A DNA stretch of 64,000 nucleotides from Tetragonia tetragonoides (taxonomy: Eukaryota > Streptophyta > Magnoliopsida > Caryophyllales > Aizoaceae), in contig CM076146.1 in NCBI GenBank assembly GCA_038025085.1, forward strand, positions 12,462,001 through 12,526,000, read 5' to 3'. Below are positions 37,362 to 49,022 of this stretch, piece by piece. Below the pieces are notes generated by a model, which had not been told where the DNA came from, searched no databases, and saw only the letters and a program-made list of their open reading frames with translations. Each line of letters begins with the position of its first letter. The first letter of the stretch is position 1. The translations under genes and the position numbers were made by a program.

Positions 37362-38090
37362 AGCGATAGCTCTGGACTGGTGAAGCCATGGTCGACCAAT
37401 AGAAGATTGAAGCAGGCAGGTATATTGATCACAAGAAATTCCACACCACGGACCACAGGTCCGTATTAAAGTGTCAGCTTGATGGTCCCCATTACAGTTC
37501 TCTTCTAAGTGTCGTATGCTCGTACTACTTGAGGTGAGGATTCAAGATGATTGCGAGAGAATCCGAGTTTCTGGAGAGCTCAGAAATGACAAACATTCAC
37601 TGCTGACCCGTTGTCGATCAATGCCCGGAGGACTTTCTTACCATTGCATTCCAGTGTAAAGTCGAGAGAGTGATTGTGGTCAACATCCTATGGGAGATCT
37701 CTGTCAGAGAATTGGAGTACTTGCGAGGATCCATGGACTAAACCGACCACTTCGTCCGGAGAGATATCTGAACTTACCGCCACCTCATTTAAATGTCTAA
37801 GCACTGCAGATCAATGCGGTTGTGAGGTCATGAGTAATTTCCAAATGGATACATTAGAGCTCACCTCCTTCATTCTCTTAATCGCTTCATCGTCAACATT
37901 GTCATCTACTGCCAGTTCTTTCCCTTTTTCCTTGCGGCGCAAAGCTTCCAAAGGATTCTCTTCCTCCAGATGTGCAGGTTTAAAATGTCTCCCGGTTCTT
38001 GTGAGATGAGCAACTGTGGTGTCTTCATCATCACTAGGGAGATCTTGTAAACATATAGCAAGACAAGAACCATGATTATGCACCGAGCCC
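37362..38090 (-). pseudogene. pol: E3 pre-protease linker and aspartic protease (broken)
   Basis: VAHLTRTGRHFKPAHLEEEN (about 38010) and NVSIWKLLMTSQPH (about 37815) match the linker of E1 (TRSGRQFRHENVY, ISIWQLLTTSI). The protease active-site block ALIDNGSAVNVC (about 37600) retains the Asp that E1 has lost. Stops and frame changes follow until GRPWLHQSRAIALTLHQK. Confidence 0.75.
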
Positions 38091-39640
38091 TCTCTCTATA
38101 TAATATCTATCACTGAAGCATGCTCCTCTTCCACTTCATGATCAAGCATAAGGAACCCTCCATCACATTCCAGAGTCGAGGTAGGAGACAAGGAAACCTC
38201 CATTAATCGTGGCTGGATTTCAGTTATCAACTCTGTCGGGTCAATCCATGTTGTAACTAGAGATATCACAGAAATCTGGTTATTCTGATGGCTAGGGAGC
38301 GGGTTTTTTGTGATGTTAGGAGGGTTATTGCTGGTTTTGGAGGTATTGATGGTGAGCTTTCCTTCATCAATCAAATCTTGAATTTTGTGCCTCAAGGCTA
38401 AACATGAATCGACTGTGTGTTCTGAATATTAATGGAATTTGCAATGGTCACTCGAATTCTGATTAGGCCTCAATGGTGGTGGTGGTCTTGCGGCAAGAGG
38501 TTGAATCAATCCTGCCTTAGTGAATTTCTCAAAAGCTTGAGTTAACGACATGCCGAGGTTAGTAAATTCCCGTCTTGGGGTGAGTTGGAATGCTGTGGAT
38601 GAGACAATGTTGCTAATTTCTGCAGATTTCCCTGATCCTTGAACTGGCAAATTATAAGGTCCTTTTTTGTATCTAGAACTTGACGCTGCTGATTCATCTT
38701 TCTTAACCTCCATTCTAAGAGAATCCTCAATTGCCGACCTCGTGGATATCAAAGCTTTGAAAGAAGGAAAATACTGGAACATCATTTTTCTTTTCAAGTT
38801 CGGTGTGAGATTCCGCACTATCATTTGTATCTGATCCTCCTTTGTTGGTGGGTTTATCATTTGAGAAGCATTAGCCCTCCATCTACTAATGAAAGTAGAG
38901 AAAGTCTCGGTAGGGTATTGGTAGGATCAACTTCTTCATTATACTTGTATTGCTGTGTAAATTCCCATACAATATTGGACCAAGTAACTTTCTTTGAATT
39001 ACCAAGTTGGAAAAACCACTGGGCTGCTGCCCCGTCTAGGTATTGCTGGAAGAGTTGAGCAATCAATTGTTTCGATACACCTCATGGGCTCATTGCCTCT
39101 ACATATATCTTGAGGAAATTCGTGGGACTTCCCGTTCCACTGAATTTTGATATGTTGAGCATTTTAAACCCGTTTGGGAGACGAGTCGTTGGGAATAGAG
39201 CTAGTCCATAAATATCAAGCCACGGCTTGGCAATTGTCATTCCTTTCAAAACTTCTTTCAACTTTCTGACTTCCTCGCTAATTTATCATATCCGGCTACA
39301 AAGCCGCTTTCGAGGTTAAAAGGAATGCCACCAGTTGGTGATCCCCGATTGGGTTCCCTGTTCATGTGAGTTAGAGTCTGTTCTATCATATCTTGTCGAG
39401 ACAGTAGCAGCTGTATCATTTTCCTCATTTCAGTAAGGGCATCTAGAGGAGGATGTGGAGAGTTCTGGTCTGGGATATCGCCCTTTTTTGTGGTGGTGAA
39501 AAGATTTTGTGAAATATGGTATAAGGAGTAGGTACTGAGGCAACACTGGAGACTAAAGATGAACTAAAGATCGGAGAAGTCCAAACGAGCCTAGTGGAGG
39601 GACGGACCCAACGAGTTGACATGTCATGAAAAAATGCAGA
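38091..39640 (-). pseudogene. gag: E3 first gag (broken)
   Basis: In several frames: a coiled-coil start LDALTEMRKMIQLLLSRQDM (about 39440), ISKFSGTGSPTNFLKIYVEA (about 39150), the core LFQQYLDGAAAQWFFQLGNS and VTWSNIVWEFTQQYKYNEEV (39060-38930), MIVRNLTPNLKRKMMF (38830), PLGMSL-like and LRPNQNSSDHCKFH, where the knuckle starts, followed by LRHKIQDLIDEGKL. It differs clearly from the E1 gag and from the second gag at 36246. Confidence 0.72.
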
Positions 39641-40333
39641 GTTAGAATGACTTATGAGAAAATCTCTGTATTGACTCGAAGGATAAAAACTTCCCTGTTT
39701 TTTTTGTGAAAAACACCATCTCTTTTTTTCCTGAAAATTAGTACATGCGCTATTTCTTTGAAATACACGTTTTGTTTTTTAAAGATTTTCGGGAAAGTCC
39801 TTTTGAAATAAATTTTCTAATAAAGAGAGATATTTATTTTGAAACACTACTCTGTTTTTTTTTTGATTGATTTTTTTTTTTATGATATGCATGAGATGCA
39901 TGAATGCCTGGATGCATAGTGCCGGACTGACTCAACAAGTAACCAAGTCAAGCATACATCGGTCTCAAGTGCTTTTAAGGCCAAACTATAGACGATATTT
40001 TCAGATATTTCATTTCACTGAGTTTCGGAGTACACACACAGGAACTGGCACTCCGTGAATGCAAATACATGTGGTAGCTTCCTTAATATTTTATTGGTTA
40101 GCTAATCTGGCGCTCACTCCGTGAACAAGACACCAGCCTAATAAAGCAATAAAATGAAATCGCGGTGTGTATGTGTGGACCATTTATTCAAACAAGAATT
40201 CCAAACACACGTAATTTGCACATATATACATTATATATACAAAATATAAATAATAGGCATTTTATAACATCATTCTAATATCTTTTAAATGGATACAACG
40301 TACTTTCGGATTTAGACCTCTTATAAAAAATGT
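39641..40333 (-). other. E3 leader
   Basis: Between gag and PBS. T-rich tracts; two CTCCGTGAA-containing short repeats (40050 and 40110). No gene. Confidence 0.55.
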
Positions 40334-40356
40334 TAATCCCCATAGAAGCCGTCAGT
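40334..40356 (-). other. E3 primer-binding site
   Basis: Plus strand AATCCCCATAGAAGCCGTCA is a diverged form of E2's ATCCCCAGTGAAGTCGCCAC, directly inside the LTR end at 40360. Confidence 0.7.
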
Positions 40357-40359
40357 ATG

Positions 40360-41343
40360 TGGGGCCTGATTTTCGGGTTTTCAGTATTGCGACCCGAGAA
40401 CCATTGCGTTACGTGCCGAAGGGCACGTCCAATAAAAATTTACCGATTGAAGAGGTCAATTGTCAAGTAATCATCATAAGGTTCAAAGTCGCCACTTTGT
40501 TATTGACCCAAATAAGGATGGGTTTTACATAAATAAGGGTTTTATAAAAGATTTTACGGAAAACCATTTAACAAATTCAAAAAATGACTTCATCGCGATA
40601 AGGCAAGAAAATTCTTTGACTGGCCTGCAAATGCAACAATCTTGGTCGGGGTCTAGGTTAGAAGGTGCGGACGTCATTGGACCCGTCTCCTTCTCCGTAC
40701 TGAGTACGGGCTCGTTACTAATACATTGTATCCCATTTGAAAATTTTGAATTATATAATTTAACGCCTAAAATGATAAAGAAAAGCACGTATATTTACAC
40801 ATTGTCAAACAACAGACTCGTATGTAAAAAATGATTTTGGAACCGATATATTTGTTTATGTACAATGGGCTTGGATACACATGTATTGCTCTACGTACCA
40901 ATCATTGTAGGATTTGAATCCACTCTTGGATCAAAGCTCTAACGTAGTTCTGACCGAGAGATCCGGTTAGTGAGACTCTTGGATGCCACTAAGGCGGGTA
41001 TGATTGTTAGTTCCCGTGATAGGGATATAATTAAGAAACTTGTAAGATGACTCGCAGTTTAGAGTCGAATTGATCTGAGCAACCCCCTATTTCCCTATGA
41101 GAAGTAAGAAAAGGTTCAAATGAGAAGATTTGCCTACTCATTCGAGGCATTCAACCCGACAACATCTGGTAATATACGATGATCAACCCAATTCTTAACT
41201 TTGAGTATACGTATAGACTTCTCAAAAAATATACGTTCTTCACTGAGGAATAACATTCACTGGGGATGATTAAATGGATTATTTGTGTAGAATATGAGTG
41301 TGTATTATTGGTAGGTAATGGCTTAAAAGAGTCTTTCCGGTAG
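40360..41343 (-). repeat. E3 right (5') LTR, first part
   Basis: TGGGGCCTGATTTTCGGGTT to about 41120 matches the left LTR 15598-16376 closely (for example GTGCGGACGTCATTGGACCC in both). It then continues with sequence absent from the left LTR and is cut at 41343 by E2. Confidence 0.82.
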
Positions 41344-42608
41344 TGTAAGGACCCGGGATTTCTATGGCCCACGGAGTGCGTCCTTATAGAAAATTTGTAA
41401 GTTGGGGGTTTAGATAAGTTCAAGGGACCATCGAGTTAGAAAAGATTTTGTAAAGACTTGAATTGAATAAAAACCATGAAAGAGGTCACAAATCTGCTAT
41501 CGACATTTTATCGAAGGGACAATCCAAAGGGACAACCCAATAGCGCGATAAGTGAACTGATCATGTTTTTAGAAAGACTCCTACTCATATAGAACATTTG
41601 AGTACCCACGAATAATATGTTCGGGGGCGAAGGTACGAGGTGGGAAGGTGTTATGCACCCAACTCGCCCGTATTATGACGGCCTCTACTAACACAAGTTT
41701 GCTTAATAATTTAAAGACATAATTTCAATGCAAAACCAGATTAAAAACCTAAACTTAGACTATTAATTGGTTCACCACAAGCATCACAACATTTATTTTT
41801 AACCCTTATTTAGACATGCATTCGATTTGACAAGTTGGGCAGCACAACGACTATACAGACGATATTTAGGAAGCAATAAAAGCGTTATTCTAGCATGATA
41901 TCTACATTATGACTACTGGAAAATAAACAATTAGAAAATTAATTTAATTTGAGTCCTCATGAATTTGTACCTGAACTGTAGGCTATATTTGACAAGAATA
42001 GTAAAACAAGATCTCAAATTTGGAAGAAAGAGGAAGAAGCTCAGAGTCAATACTACTGAGAATAGAGGGTGTCAACTGTAGACTGTCTGTTTTGAACTGA
42101 GGGTGAAGGGTTGTTTATATAGGCATGGGGAAGTAGGGTTGGACGGCAGAAATTGAGCTGAAAAACGAGACGGGCTTGAAAAATCAGCCGGGCCCGAAGA
42201 AGGGTCAGCGCCGCTAGCTGCCCTGGGACTTAGTCTAGGGCCGCTGACGACTCTTAGCAGCCAGCTGGATGTCGTCATAATGACGTCATCCAGTCTATTT
42301 TTATTTTCCGGAGGAATTTTTGTATTCCGAAAAATATGAAAAGACCGTTTTACCCTTGGACGATAAAAGACGGTTCTACCCCTAAATAGCAACTTGGCGA
42401 CCGAGGGTCGGAAAAAGGCGTGAGACGTGTCGTTGGAAAGCTCTTGAACGGGGCTTCTGAATGAAATGGAATGAAGGAGTGTTTGGAGGAAAAACCTGAG
42501 TCCTTATCTTAACTATTAAAGCAAAAATAGCAGTTCACGTTTATAAATTACTCCTTTCATCATTGGGCTTTTGCGGAGAAATCTGAAGGCGCTTTTTTGG
42601 CTTCTACA
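41344..42608 (-). repeat. E2 3' LTR (left)
   Basis: 1265 bp. A TATA box (CTATATAAACAACC on the minus strand, about 42118) lies downstream of the palindromic module AGCGCCGCTAGCTGCC (42207-42222). Confidence 0.92.
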
Positions 42609-42626
42609 AAAGCCCCCAGTTTGATC
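42609..42626 (-). other. E2 polypurine tract
   Basis: Minus strand AAACTGGGGGCTTT followed directly by the LTR start TGTAGAAGCC; same layout as E1. Confidence 0.8.
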
Positions 42627-43034
42627 AAGCTTGAGTAAAAGCGAAGATCAAAGTACTCCGAACGCGACATGCAGGATGCTGATGTGCACATGGTGTGTGA
42701 GAGTGTACAGTATGCATGCATATGAAGACAAACCTGAGTTGGGACACGCTCGTAGTGTGCTACGATTTTATCTCTGTGAACACAAGAGAAAATAAAGGTT
42801 ATGTTAGCAGGATAGAACACCGCTCGTAGATGGTCTAAACGTCTGCTAGGGACCTGTATTCAGAGTGAATGAAAAAGTTAGTAATACTTTGAGAATGATC
42901 AACGCGGAGTGCTTCGACAAACAGTGACTAAACACTGCTCGGCGAATGTCGAGATCCCGTCCCTGTTATAAGAAACGAAAAAGTCAACGAGATAAGTGCG
43001 ATTAAAAATAATCGGCTATAAGGTGGTTGGGACA

Positions 43035-43428
43035 TATGAACAGTTTAAATGCAATAGCTTAAGCAATCATTTACTTAAACATATAAAAAAAATAAATAAT
43101 GGACAATATAACCGCAGCAGTTTTAAGCAATCATTGACTGACACAAAGATAAGTAACCTCGTAGAAGGGACAGTTTAGCCGCAATAGCTTAAGCGGTCCT
43201 TGACTGACCCCCAAAAAATTTTAACCTCGTAGAGGGACTGACCCCAAAAATATGTAAACTAGCAGAGGGACTGACCCCAAAAATTTGTAAAAGCGCAGAG
43301 GGACTGACCCCAAAAATTTGAAAACATCGCAGAGGGACTGACCCCAAAAATTTGTAAACATTACAGAAGGACTGACCCCAAAAATTTGTAAATATCGCAC
43401 AGGGACTAACCCCAAAAATTTGTAATGA
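43035..43428. repeat. E2 3' UTR tandem repeats (two tiers)
   Basis: Three units of about 65 bp (43035-43212), each with GCAATAGCTTAAGC or a variant and CAATCATTGACTGAC, then seven units of 33-34 bp (43213-43428), each GGGACTGACCCCAAAAATTT plus a variable GTAAANNNNGCAGA tail. There are no unique spacers, so it is not a CRISPR. Confidence 0.9.
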
Positions 43429-44052
43429 TTAGTAAGGCCAACAGGTTTTCCGGGTTTAAAATATTTTTTGGCGCTCCGGGCGGTAAGAGTCGCCACAGTG
43501 TAGATCCGGGCTTCAGTATCTGGGACCTGCAAAAGTAAATGGGTTAGTTTTACCTAAGAAAGTTGGTACCGTAAAATAGGCCAACTGTCGAATTTGAACT
43601 TGTGGGCCAGAATGCTTTGCTCCCGCGCGCTTGGTACTGATTTTTGCCGTAAAATGAATTGAAGTAACAAACTTCGGATTGGAAAAAGGGGCCGTGGGTC
43701 AGCAGTGGGGCCCGTGCTGCAGGTCTGCAGGGACGCTAGCGGCCCAGGCCAGCGCCGCTAGCGGCGCTGAGCTTGAGCTGAATAAAATGGCAACTTCGAT
43801 TTTTTTTTTCTTTTTCGCGTGCCATCCTTCTTCTTCGCCGAGCCATTGTCGAAGCTTCCCCATTGTTGAGTGCTCCACTTTGCTTGAGGTAAGTCGATTC
43901 TTGACCGTTTTCCTCGGTTTTTGTCTTGAAGTTGCTTATTTTTCCGCCTAGTTGTTGAATTTTGAGTTGCATTGTTGAATGGGTGATTGTTTCTTGCAAT
44001 CTGAAACTTTTATTTTCCCACTTGTAGAGAGAGAAAACTCCATTGTGTTCCC
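43429..44052 (+). promoter_or_regulatory. Promoter and 5' UTR region of the E2 PMD gene
   Basis: Palindromic module at 43730-43770 with the perfect 18-mer AGCGCCGCTAGCGGCGCT (43751-43768), about 300 bp before the ATG. A probable 5' UTR intron runs from GTAAGTCGATT (43889) to CCCACTTGTAG (44027). I see no clear TATA box. Confidence 0.5.
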
Positions 44053-46767
44053 ATGGCTCCCGTAGACAAAGGAAAGCGTCCTATAAGTGATGAGGAGTAT
44101 GACCGGAGCCTTTTTCGCACCGGGTTAGCTTCTACTAGAGCACCTCCGACTAACCACGCAGACGGAGCTCGACTGTGTCAGGACTCTTTTATGCGGTTGG
44201 ACTGGCATCCGCCTGGAGTTTTGAACCGCGGTGTTCTGTTGCCGGATAGACGGAGTCATCTGTCTAACTTAGGGTTGATATATTTTCTGACTCTCTTTTT
44301 TTCTTGTTCAGTATGTTTGAGCTGAAAATTGGAACTGTTAGTGCTTCAGCACACGAACAAATTGGGACTTGTACTGGATTGGTGGTCAGTTGTATATAAT
44401 CTGTGTGGAATTATTTTAGCTGTATTTGTAGTATATGGGGTGTTGAGGAAAATTTGTTTGTTGGCTAGGGTGTCGGAGTTTTGCTGCAGGCTCATGGGAC
44501 TACCTCCCATTGGGCTATGATGTTGGGGACCTTTTCGGAAGGGGCCGGGAATTTGGTACTGGGCTCGGGTCTTGAGGAGTTTCTGACTGTCATCCCTGCG
44601 TGTCACTGGAGGGATTCTAGGATTATTGCTAGGAGTTTGCTGGAGAGGTTTTGAGATACCACGAACACTTTCCATACACCTGTAGGAGAGATGTTCCCCA
44701 CCCCTTATCAATTTGCTGTGCTGACGGAGTTGTCTTTTAGAGGGCATCGTATTCAATACGACGCGAGCTACTGGCGGCAGGGTGATACTTTGTTGGAGCT
44801 TTACGGGCCCGTATCTATCCACTTTGATAAGGATCGGGTTTCCTTGGCGCGGTTATGGGAAGCTGATCTGAGCAGGGGTTTACTGAGGAGCAGAGGGCTC
44901 GTGTTTTTCCTTGCGTGCTTGCTGGGATCGACGATCTTTGCTCAGAAGAAGAGCGTGTGTCAAGTCAGTTTCTTGACATGTTTAGAGGATTTGACCAAGG
45001 TCCATGAGTACAACCTTGGTGCCGCTGCTTATGCTTCTTTGGTGAAATGATGCTGTCGAGCTTGTAGGCCTAAGGAGACGAGTAAGAGGACATCTATCAC
45101 AGGTCCATGGAGGATACTGGAGGTAGGCTCTCATATATTCCGCTTTTCTTTCTTTTGTGCGCACATGTTTTTGGGATTTGGAGCTTATTTGTTTGCTTGT
45201 ATGGCAGTTGTGATTCTTTGAGTACTTTCCAGCTTTTGGTCCTCACCGTCCTGGTTTAAGGATGTTCCAATTAGGTTCACGGTGGGTTGGTAGGGATACC
45301 CACTCATTTACCTCTTTGGAGCATTTTCGGACTCTCTTCGAGTGTCGTGGCGCATCTACGGTATGTGGTTGTTGACTTGTACACATATATATATTTTTTG
45401 GTTCATTTGGTGTGAATGAACTTTTGAGCTGGTAATCTACAGGTATCTTGGTCTGCTTTTGATGATATTCCCGGGGTTCCATCCCATATTACCACGGAGT
45501 CCTTTAGAGTGTCTTTTCTGCGGGTGGTCTTTAAGGGGCCATTTGGATTTGTATGGTATTTGAGGGAGCGCTTGACTCGGTTGGTCTATCCCTCCCTGGC
45601 TAGTCACTTGATTCCGGATGATCCTCCTTTGACCATGTTCTATCTGCGGGGTCTGAGTGTGCGAAACCTGGGAGTCGTGATCCGTGGTAGGGCGGCGCAG
45701 GAGTTTCTCATGCCGGAGGTTGTTGGCTTGGACCACACGGCCGTATACCTGTCTTACTGCTTGGACCGTTTGATGCCGGACCTTACTTCTGAGGTAGGAA
45801 ACTTATCTCCCTTTTTTAGCTATATGTGTGATATACTGACCTCTTGTGTCTTGCAGGCAGATCGTCTAGCTCCTCAGGGTCCTAGGAGGTCTCATTCTAG
45901 AGCTCCTCGAGGTCAGCCCCCAAGTCTGACCTTGCCGACCAATGAGGTGAGGTACATTGGGGAGAGTGGGGGACGCATAGTTGAGGAGTTCCCCCTTCAC
46001 ATGGCTGATGGAGAGGCTGTGGAGGGCTTCCCTTTGCCCAAAGGTTGTACTGGGGTAAGCTCCTTTTTATCCCTTCTTGTGTTTGTGTTTGCTTTTGGGT
46101 GTTGATTTTGTCTTGTGTCTCTCTCTTTTGTAGTTCAACCGGGAGCAGACCTCTCAGATCTTCAAGCTTATTCACTTGCTGAAGAAGGGTCCTAGGAGGT
46201 CTCATTCTAGACTCTCTTCTTTTTGTTTAGCTAAGTGAGGTGCTTAACTTAACATTTTAACTTGGATTATCTGCAGATGTCCCAGTCTTCATCTTCGGCG
46301 GGACCTCGCCACTCTTCTGCTGTGAGGGCTTCTTCAGCGAGCCAACCATCTATTGCTCGTTCTCCTCCTATAGTGGTGACCAGGCCTCCTGTTGATGAGG
46401 CGCCCGACCCTTCTATACCATACATTCCTGAGATGTTCTCTCCCGCGGGCTTCCAGCCTTCTCTTGATAGTAGGCCCGTTGTTATGCCCTCGAGTGGAGC
46501 TTGGGCAAATGCCCCTGGATGGGATATGCCCTATGTTGGGCCTTCGCATCAGGATATGGCCATGGACTTCGCCAATCTGGCCACAGAGAATTCTTTGCTG
46601 CGGGGCTTTGGGCAGGTAGCCCTATGCGCGCACCGGCATATGATGGGCGGGATATGAGGCCTGACAACAGTAGGCCCATTTATAGCTCTTCTCTCCATTA
46701 TTCGACCGAGAACTATGGTCAGGAGCCGTCCATTGATGATGAGGCTGACAACAATGATTCTGGTTGA
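44053..46767 (+). pseudogene. E2 antisense multi-exon plant-mobile-domain gene
   Basis: ATG 44053 (MAPVDKGKRPISDEEYDRSL). PMD core features: IIARSLLERF, a stop where Trp is expected, then DTTNTFHTPVGEM (about 44660), FAVLTELSFRG, EYNLGAAAYASLVK, FEYFPAFGPHRPGL (about 45228). Introns with GT-AG ends and U-rich acceptors: about 45124-45208, 45362-45443, 45795-45857, 46054-46133 and one ending CTGCAG at 46275. The last exon is Ser/Pro-rich (MSQSSSSAGPRHSSAV) and ends at 46767 after one frame change. GGTCCTAGGAGGTCTCATTC occurs twice (45879 and 46187). PMD proteins are known both as host nuclear proteins (MAIN, MAIL1) and as transposon-borne copies. Nonsense codons suggest it is no longer functional. 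Confidence 0.7.
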
Positions 46768-47158
46768 GCAGTTTTGGACCTCCTTTTAGACATTGATCTT
46801 GAGATTTCGAACTCCTGTTTTTATGCATTTTTTTTATGATATGTATGATATGATGACTCGACTATGCCCGTCTGATCTAAGTATGCAATGTGTTATGCGG
46901 TAGGATGAAGCCACAATTTAGGGAATAAAATAAAGAAATGGTAAAAATTGCGAAAAAAAAGCAAAAGTTACACATATTATACCCCCTAAAACCAAAAAAA
47001 AAATGAAAAATAATAAAAAAAAATTGAAAAAGATAAAACTAGGAGAGTCTCGGACTTTGAAATTCAGCACGGGTATCAAAACTGGGGTTTAATCGGGCAG
47101 ACCGGAGCAGTGGAGCGAGCTGGAGTGAGGGAAAAATTCGGATCGGACAAGGGTCTGG
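46768..47158. other. Intergenic spacer between the two antisense genes of E2
   Basis: A/T-rich, A-runs at 46950-47035; no gene seen. Confidence 0.5.
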
Positions 47159-47348
47159 GCCGCTAGCGGCGCTAGTCTGGGCCGCTAGCGGCGCTGACCA
47201 GAGCCGTTGACAGCTCTGGTATGGGCTTTTTTTTGGATTTCTGATCTCTTTGGCCCGCATTTTTGCCTATAAATAGGATTTATGGGATACTTTATGTTGT
47301 ATCACTTTTCAGACCTTAGTTTTCTCAAATTTTCCAATTCTTCTATCA
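47159..47348 (+). promoter_or_regulatory. Promoter of the E2 DUF7745-like gene
   Basis: GCCGCTAGCGGCGCT occurs twice (47159-47173 and 47181-47195), followed by AGAGCCGTTGACAGCTCTGG and a TATA box TATAAATA (47268-47275), then the ATG at 47349. The same palindrome stands 85-140 bp from the TATA box of the E2 LTR. Confidence 0.65.
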
Positions 47349-48679
47349 TGGTGAAATCCTTTGAGAACCTGTTCGATGCCTGGTGCAAAATCTGTCCGTA
47401 GAAGATAAACTTAAACTAGCCCCATTTCACGTTTCTACCCTGCTAGACTTTGAAACCAACCAAAATATTGTGGTCCCTTCTTCGATCTGCTTTGAATTAT
47501 TATGACCCCAACCTGCATGTTTTCCGTTTTGGTAACTCTGAACTATACCCTTTGGTTGAGGAATTTGCTGCGATTACTGGCATGCCTGATGCTCTTCCCC
47601 CAACTGTGCCTTATTTGAGAGATGGTTTTAAGGATCAGTATAGGAAATCCTTGGGTTTGTCATCTGCAGAAGCCAAAAGTATGGTTCTTAGTGTCGATTT
47701 GGACTTGGTTCAACTCTGCGAAAAGTTTGCTATTTCATCTGAAAATGATGTAATATTCAGGCGTTGTCGTCGAGACAGGCTTTTGTGCTTTGCCTATTAA
47801 ACCGCCTACTGTTTGTTAATGCAGAATCTTCTAACTTGGGTCGAGCCTCGTTGCTGCGAGTGGTCAATCAAATGGTTGAAGGGCATTCTCCTTTGCATCT
47901 GGTTGTAGGAGAGACTATCATGGGGCTCGACAGGTTGACAATATCTCCTCAAGAAGCTTTTTCCGGCAGCCCCCTGCTGCTTCAAATTTGGTTATGTGAG
48001 CATTTGGGGCTGATAGAGTCGCCAGATAATTTGATAGTTCGTGTTCCTCGGACTTGGTCAAAGAAAACCTATACCGCTGCTAGCTTCTTGGTTAGGAAAA
48101 TACAATATTCTGAAAAGTCCCTTGCTGAATGGGATGCCTTTTTCCATGCGGGACCTGTCATCCGTTGGCATGTGCCTTGGTGGAGCTTGACCTCCTTGGT
48201 GGCCTGTGATACCTTTGTTCCTTTCACTACCATATTGAGTCTGTATAGGATTACCTTCTTCTTTCCCTCTAGGGTCATGAGGCAGTACGGTTTGAAACAG
48301 GTGATCCCTCGTCAAGACTACGAGATCAAATGTCGTAGCCTTGACCACTGAATTTGCTGCAGAGTGGGGAAAGTATTGGCGTAGCCGGCACCGCTGGACT
48401 GTACCTTGGGTGATTACGTCAACTCAAGTTTTTGAGATCTATCTGAACTAGCTTTCCTGCAGTGATGGAGAAGCGAGACGAGCCCTTTGTCATGAAGAGT
48501 GGGACCAGCTAAAGCCTAAGTATAACTCGAAAACAGGAAGCAAGAAAATAAAGGAAGGCTATCACGTACTGAAAAGAGGCAAGCCCCCAGCTCAAGGGAG
48601 CGATCATAGGTCGTCCTCAAGCCAGGGTCCTTCAAAGAAGAACTCTTCAACGAAGCCTTCTAAAGGGAAGAAGGATTAA
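47349..48679 (+). pseudogene. E2 antisense accessory gene, DUF7745-like (best copy)
   Basis: ATG 47349 (MVKSFENLFDAWCK). After a frameshift near 47390, KLKLAPFHVSTLLDFETNQN; then WSLLRSALNYYDPNLHVFRF, FGNSELYPLVEEFAAITGMP, a frameshift near 47770, RQAFVLCLLNRLLFV, HLVVGETIMGLDRLTI, GSPLLLQIWLCEHLGLIESP without the intron of E1, IRWHVPWWSLTSLVA, FFPSRVMRQYGLKQVIPRQD, a frameshift near 48330, and a Lys/Ser-rich tail ending KGKKD at 48679. The WW and MRQYG..Q.IP blocks are shared with plant DUF7745/PMD-like proteins of unknown function. It ends tail to tail with integrase, 343 bp apart. Confidence 0.72.
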
Positions 48680-48902
48680 AGTAGTTTTCTAGGAAAGCAA
48701 GTCTAGTTTTGAAAAAACTGATAAGAATTTGTTTAGCTTAAATCCTCATAGTTGCATTATTATTTCTTTTTTTTTTTTTGTAACCTTAGGAAGTTTAATT
48801 CTTGCAATGTAAACTTATTCGTTAAGTTTGAATAAAGATTATCCCTTTTTGAATGAGTTGAATGGAATTTTGGATTGATTTTGGTCGGGCCCCCTTAAAA
48901 GG

Positions 48903-48952
48903 GTTACCTACGTATCCAGTGTGGAATCAGGCCAGCGTAGTTCGTTCAAGTT
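48903..48952 (+). other. Conserved post-pol motif, E2 copy
   Basis: GGTTACCTACGTATCCAG, GTGGAATCAGGCC, AGCGTAGTTCG in order, between the stops of the antisense gene (48679) and of integrase (about 49023). Confidence 0.82.
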
Positions 48953-49022
48953 CTGTACGTCTCTTTTTTTTTTAAAAATTTTGGGTTTTTATTTTTTATT
49001 TTTTTTTAGACGTAGCACTTCT

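Noticed and set aside
43213..43428. Regular 33/34-bp repeats that look like a CRISPR array
   Set aside because: Units are contiguous with only a few variable bases and no unique spacers, in a plant retrotransposon 3' UTR.
44329..44822. Minus-strand 158-codon frame opposite the PMD gene
   Set aside because: Shadow of the plus-strand PMD coding sequence, whose motifs are recognisable.
44053..46767. Interpretation of the PMD gene as a free-standing host gene
   Set aside because: It lies fully inside E2 between LTRs with matching flanks, and a remnant occupies the same relative place in E1.
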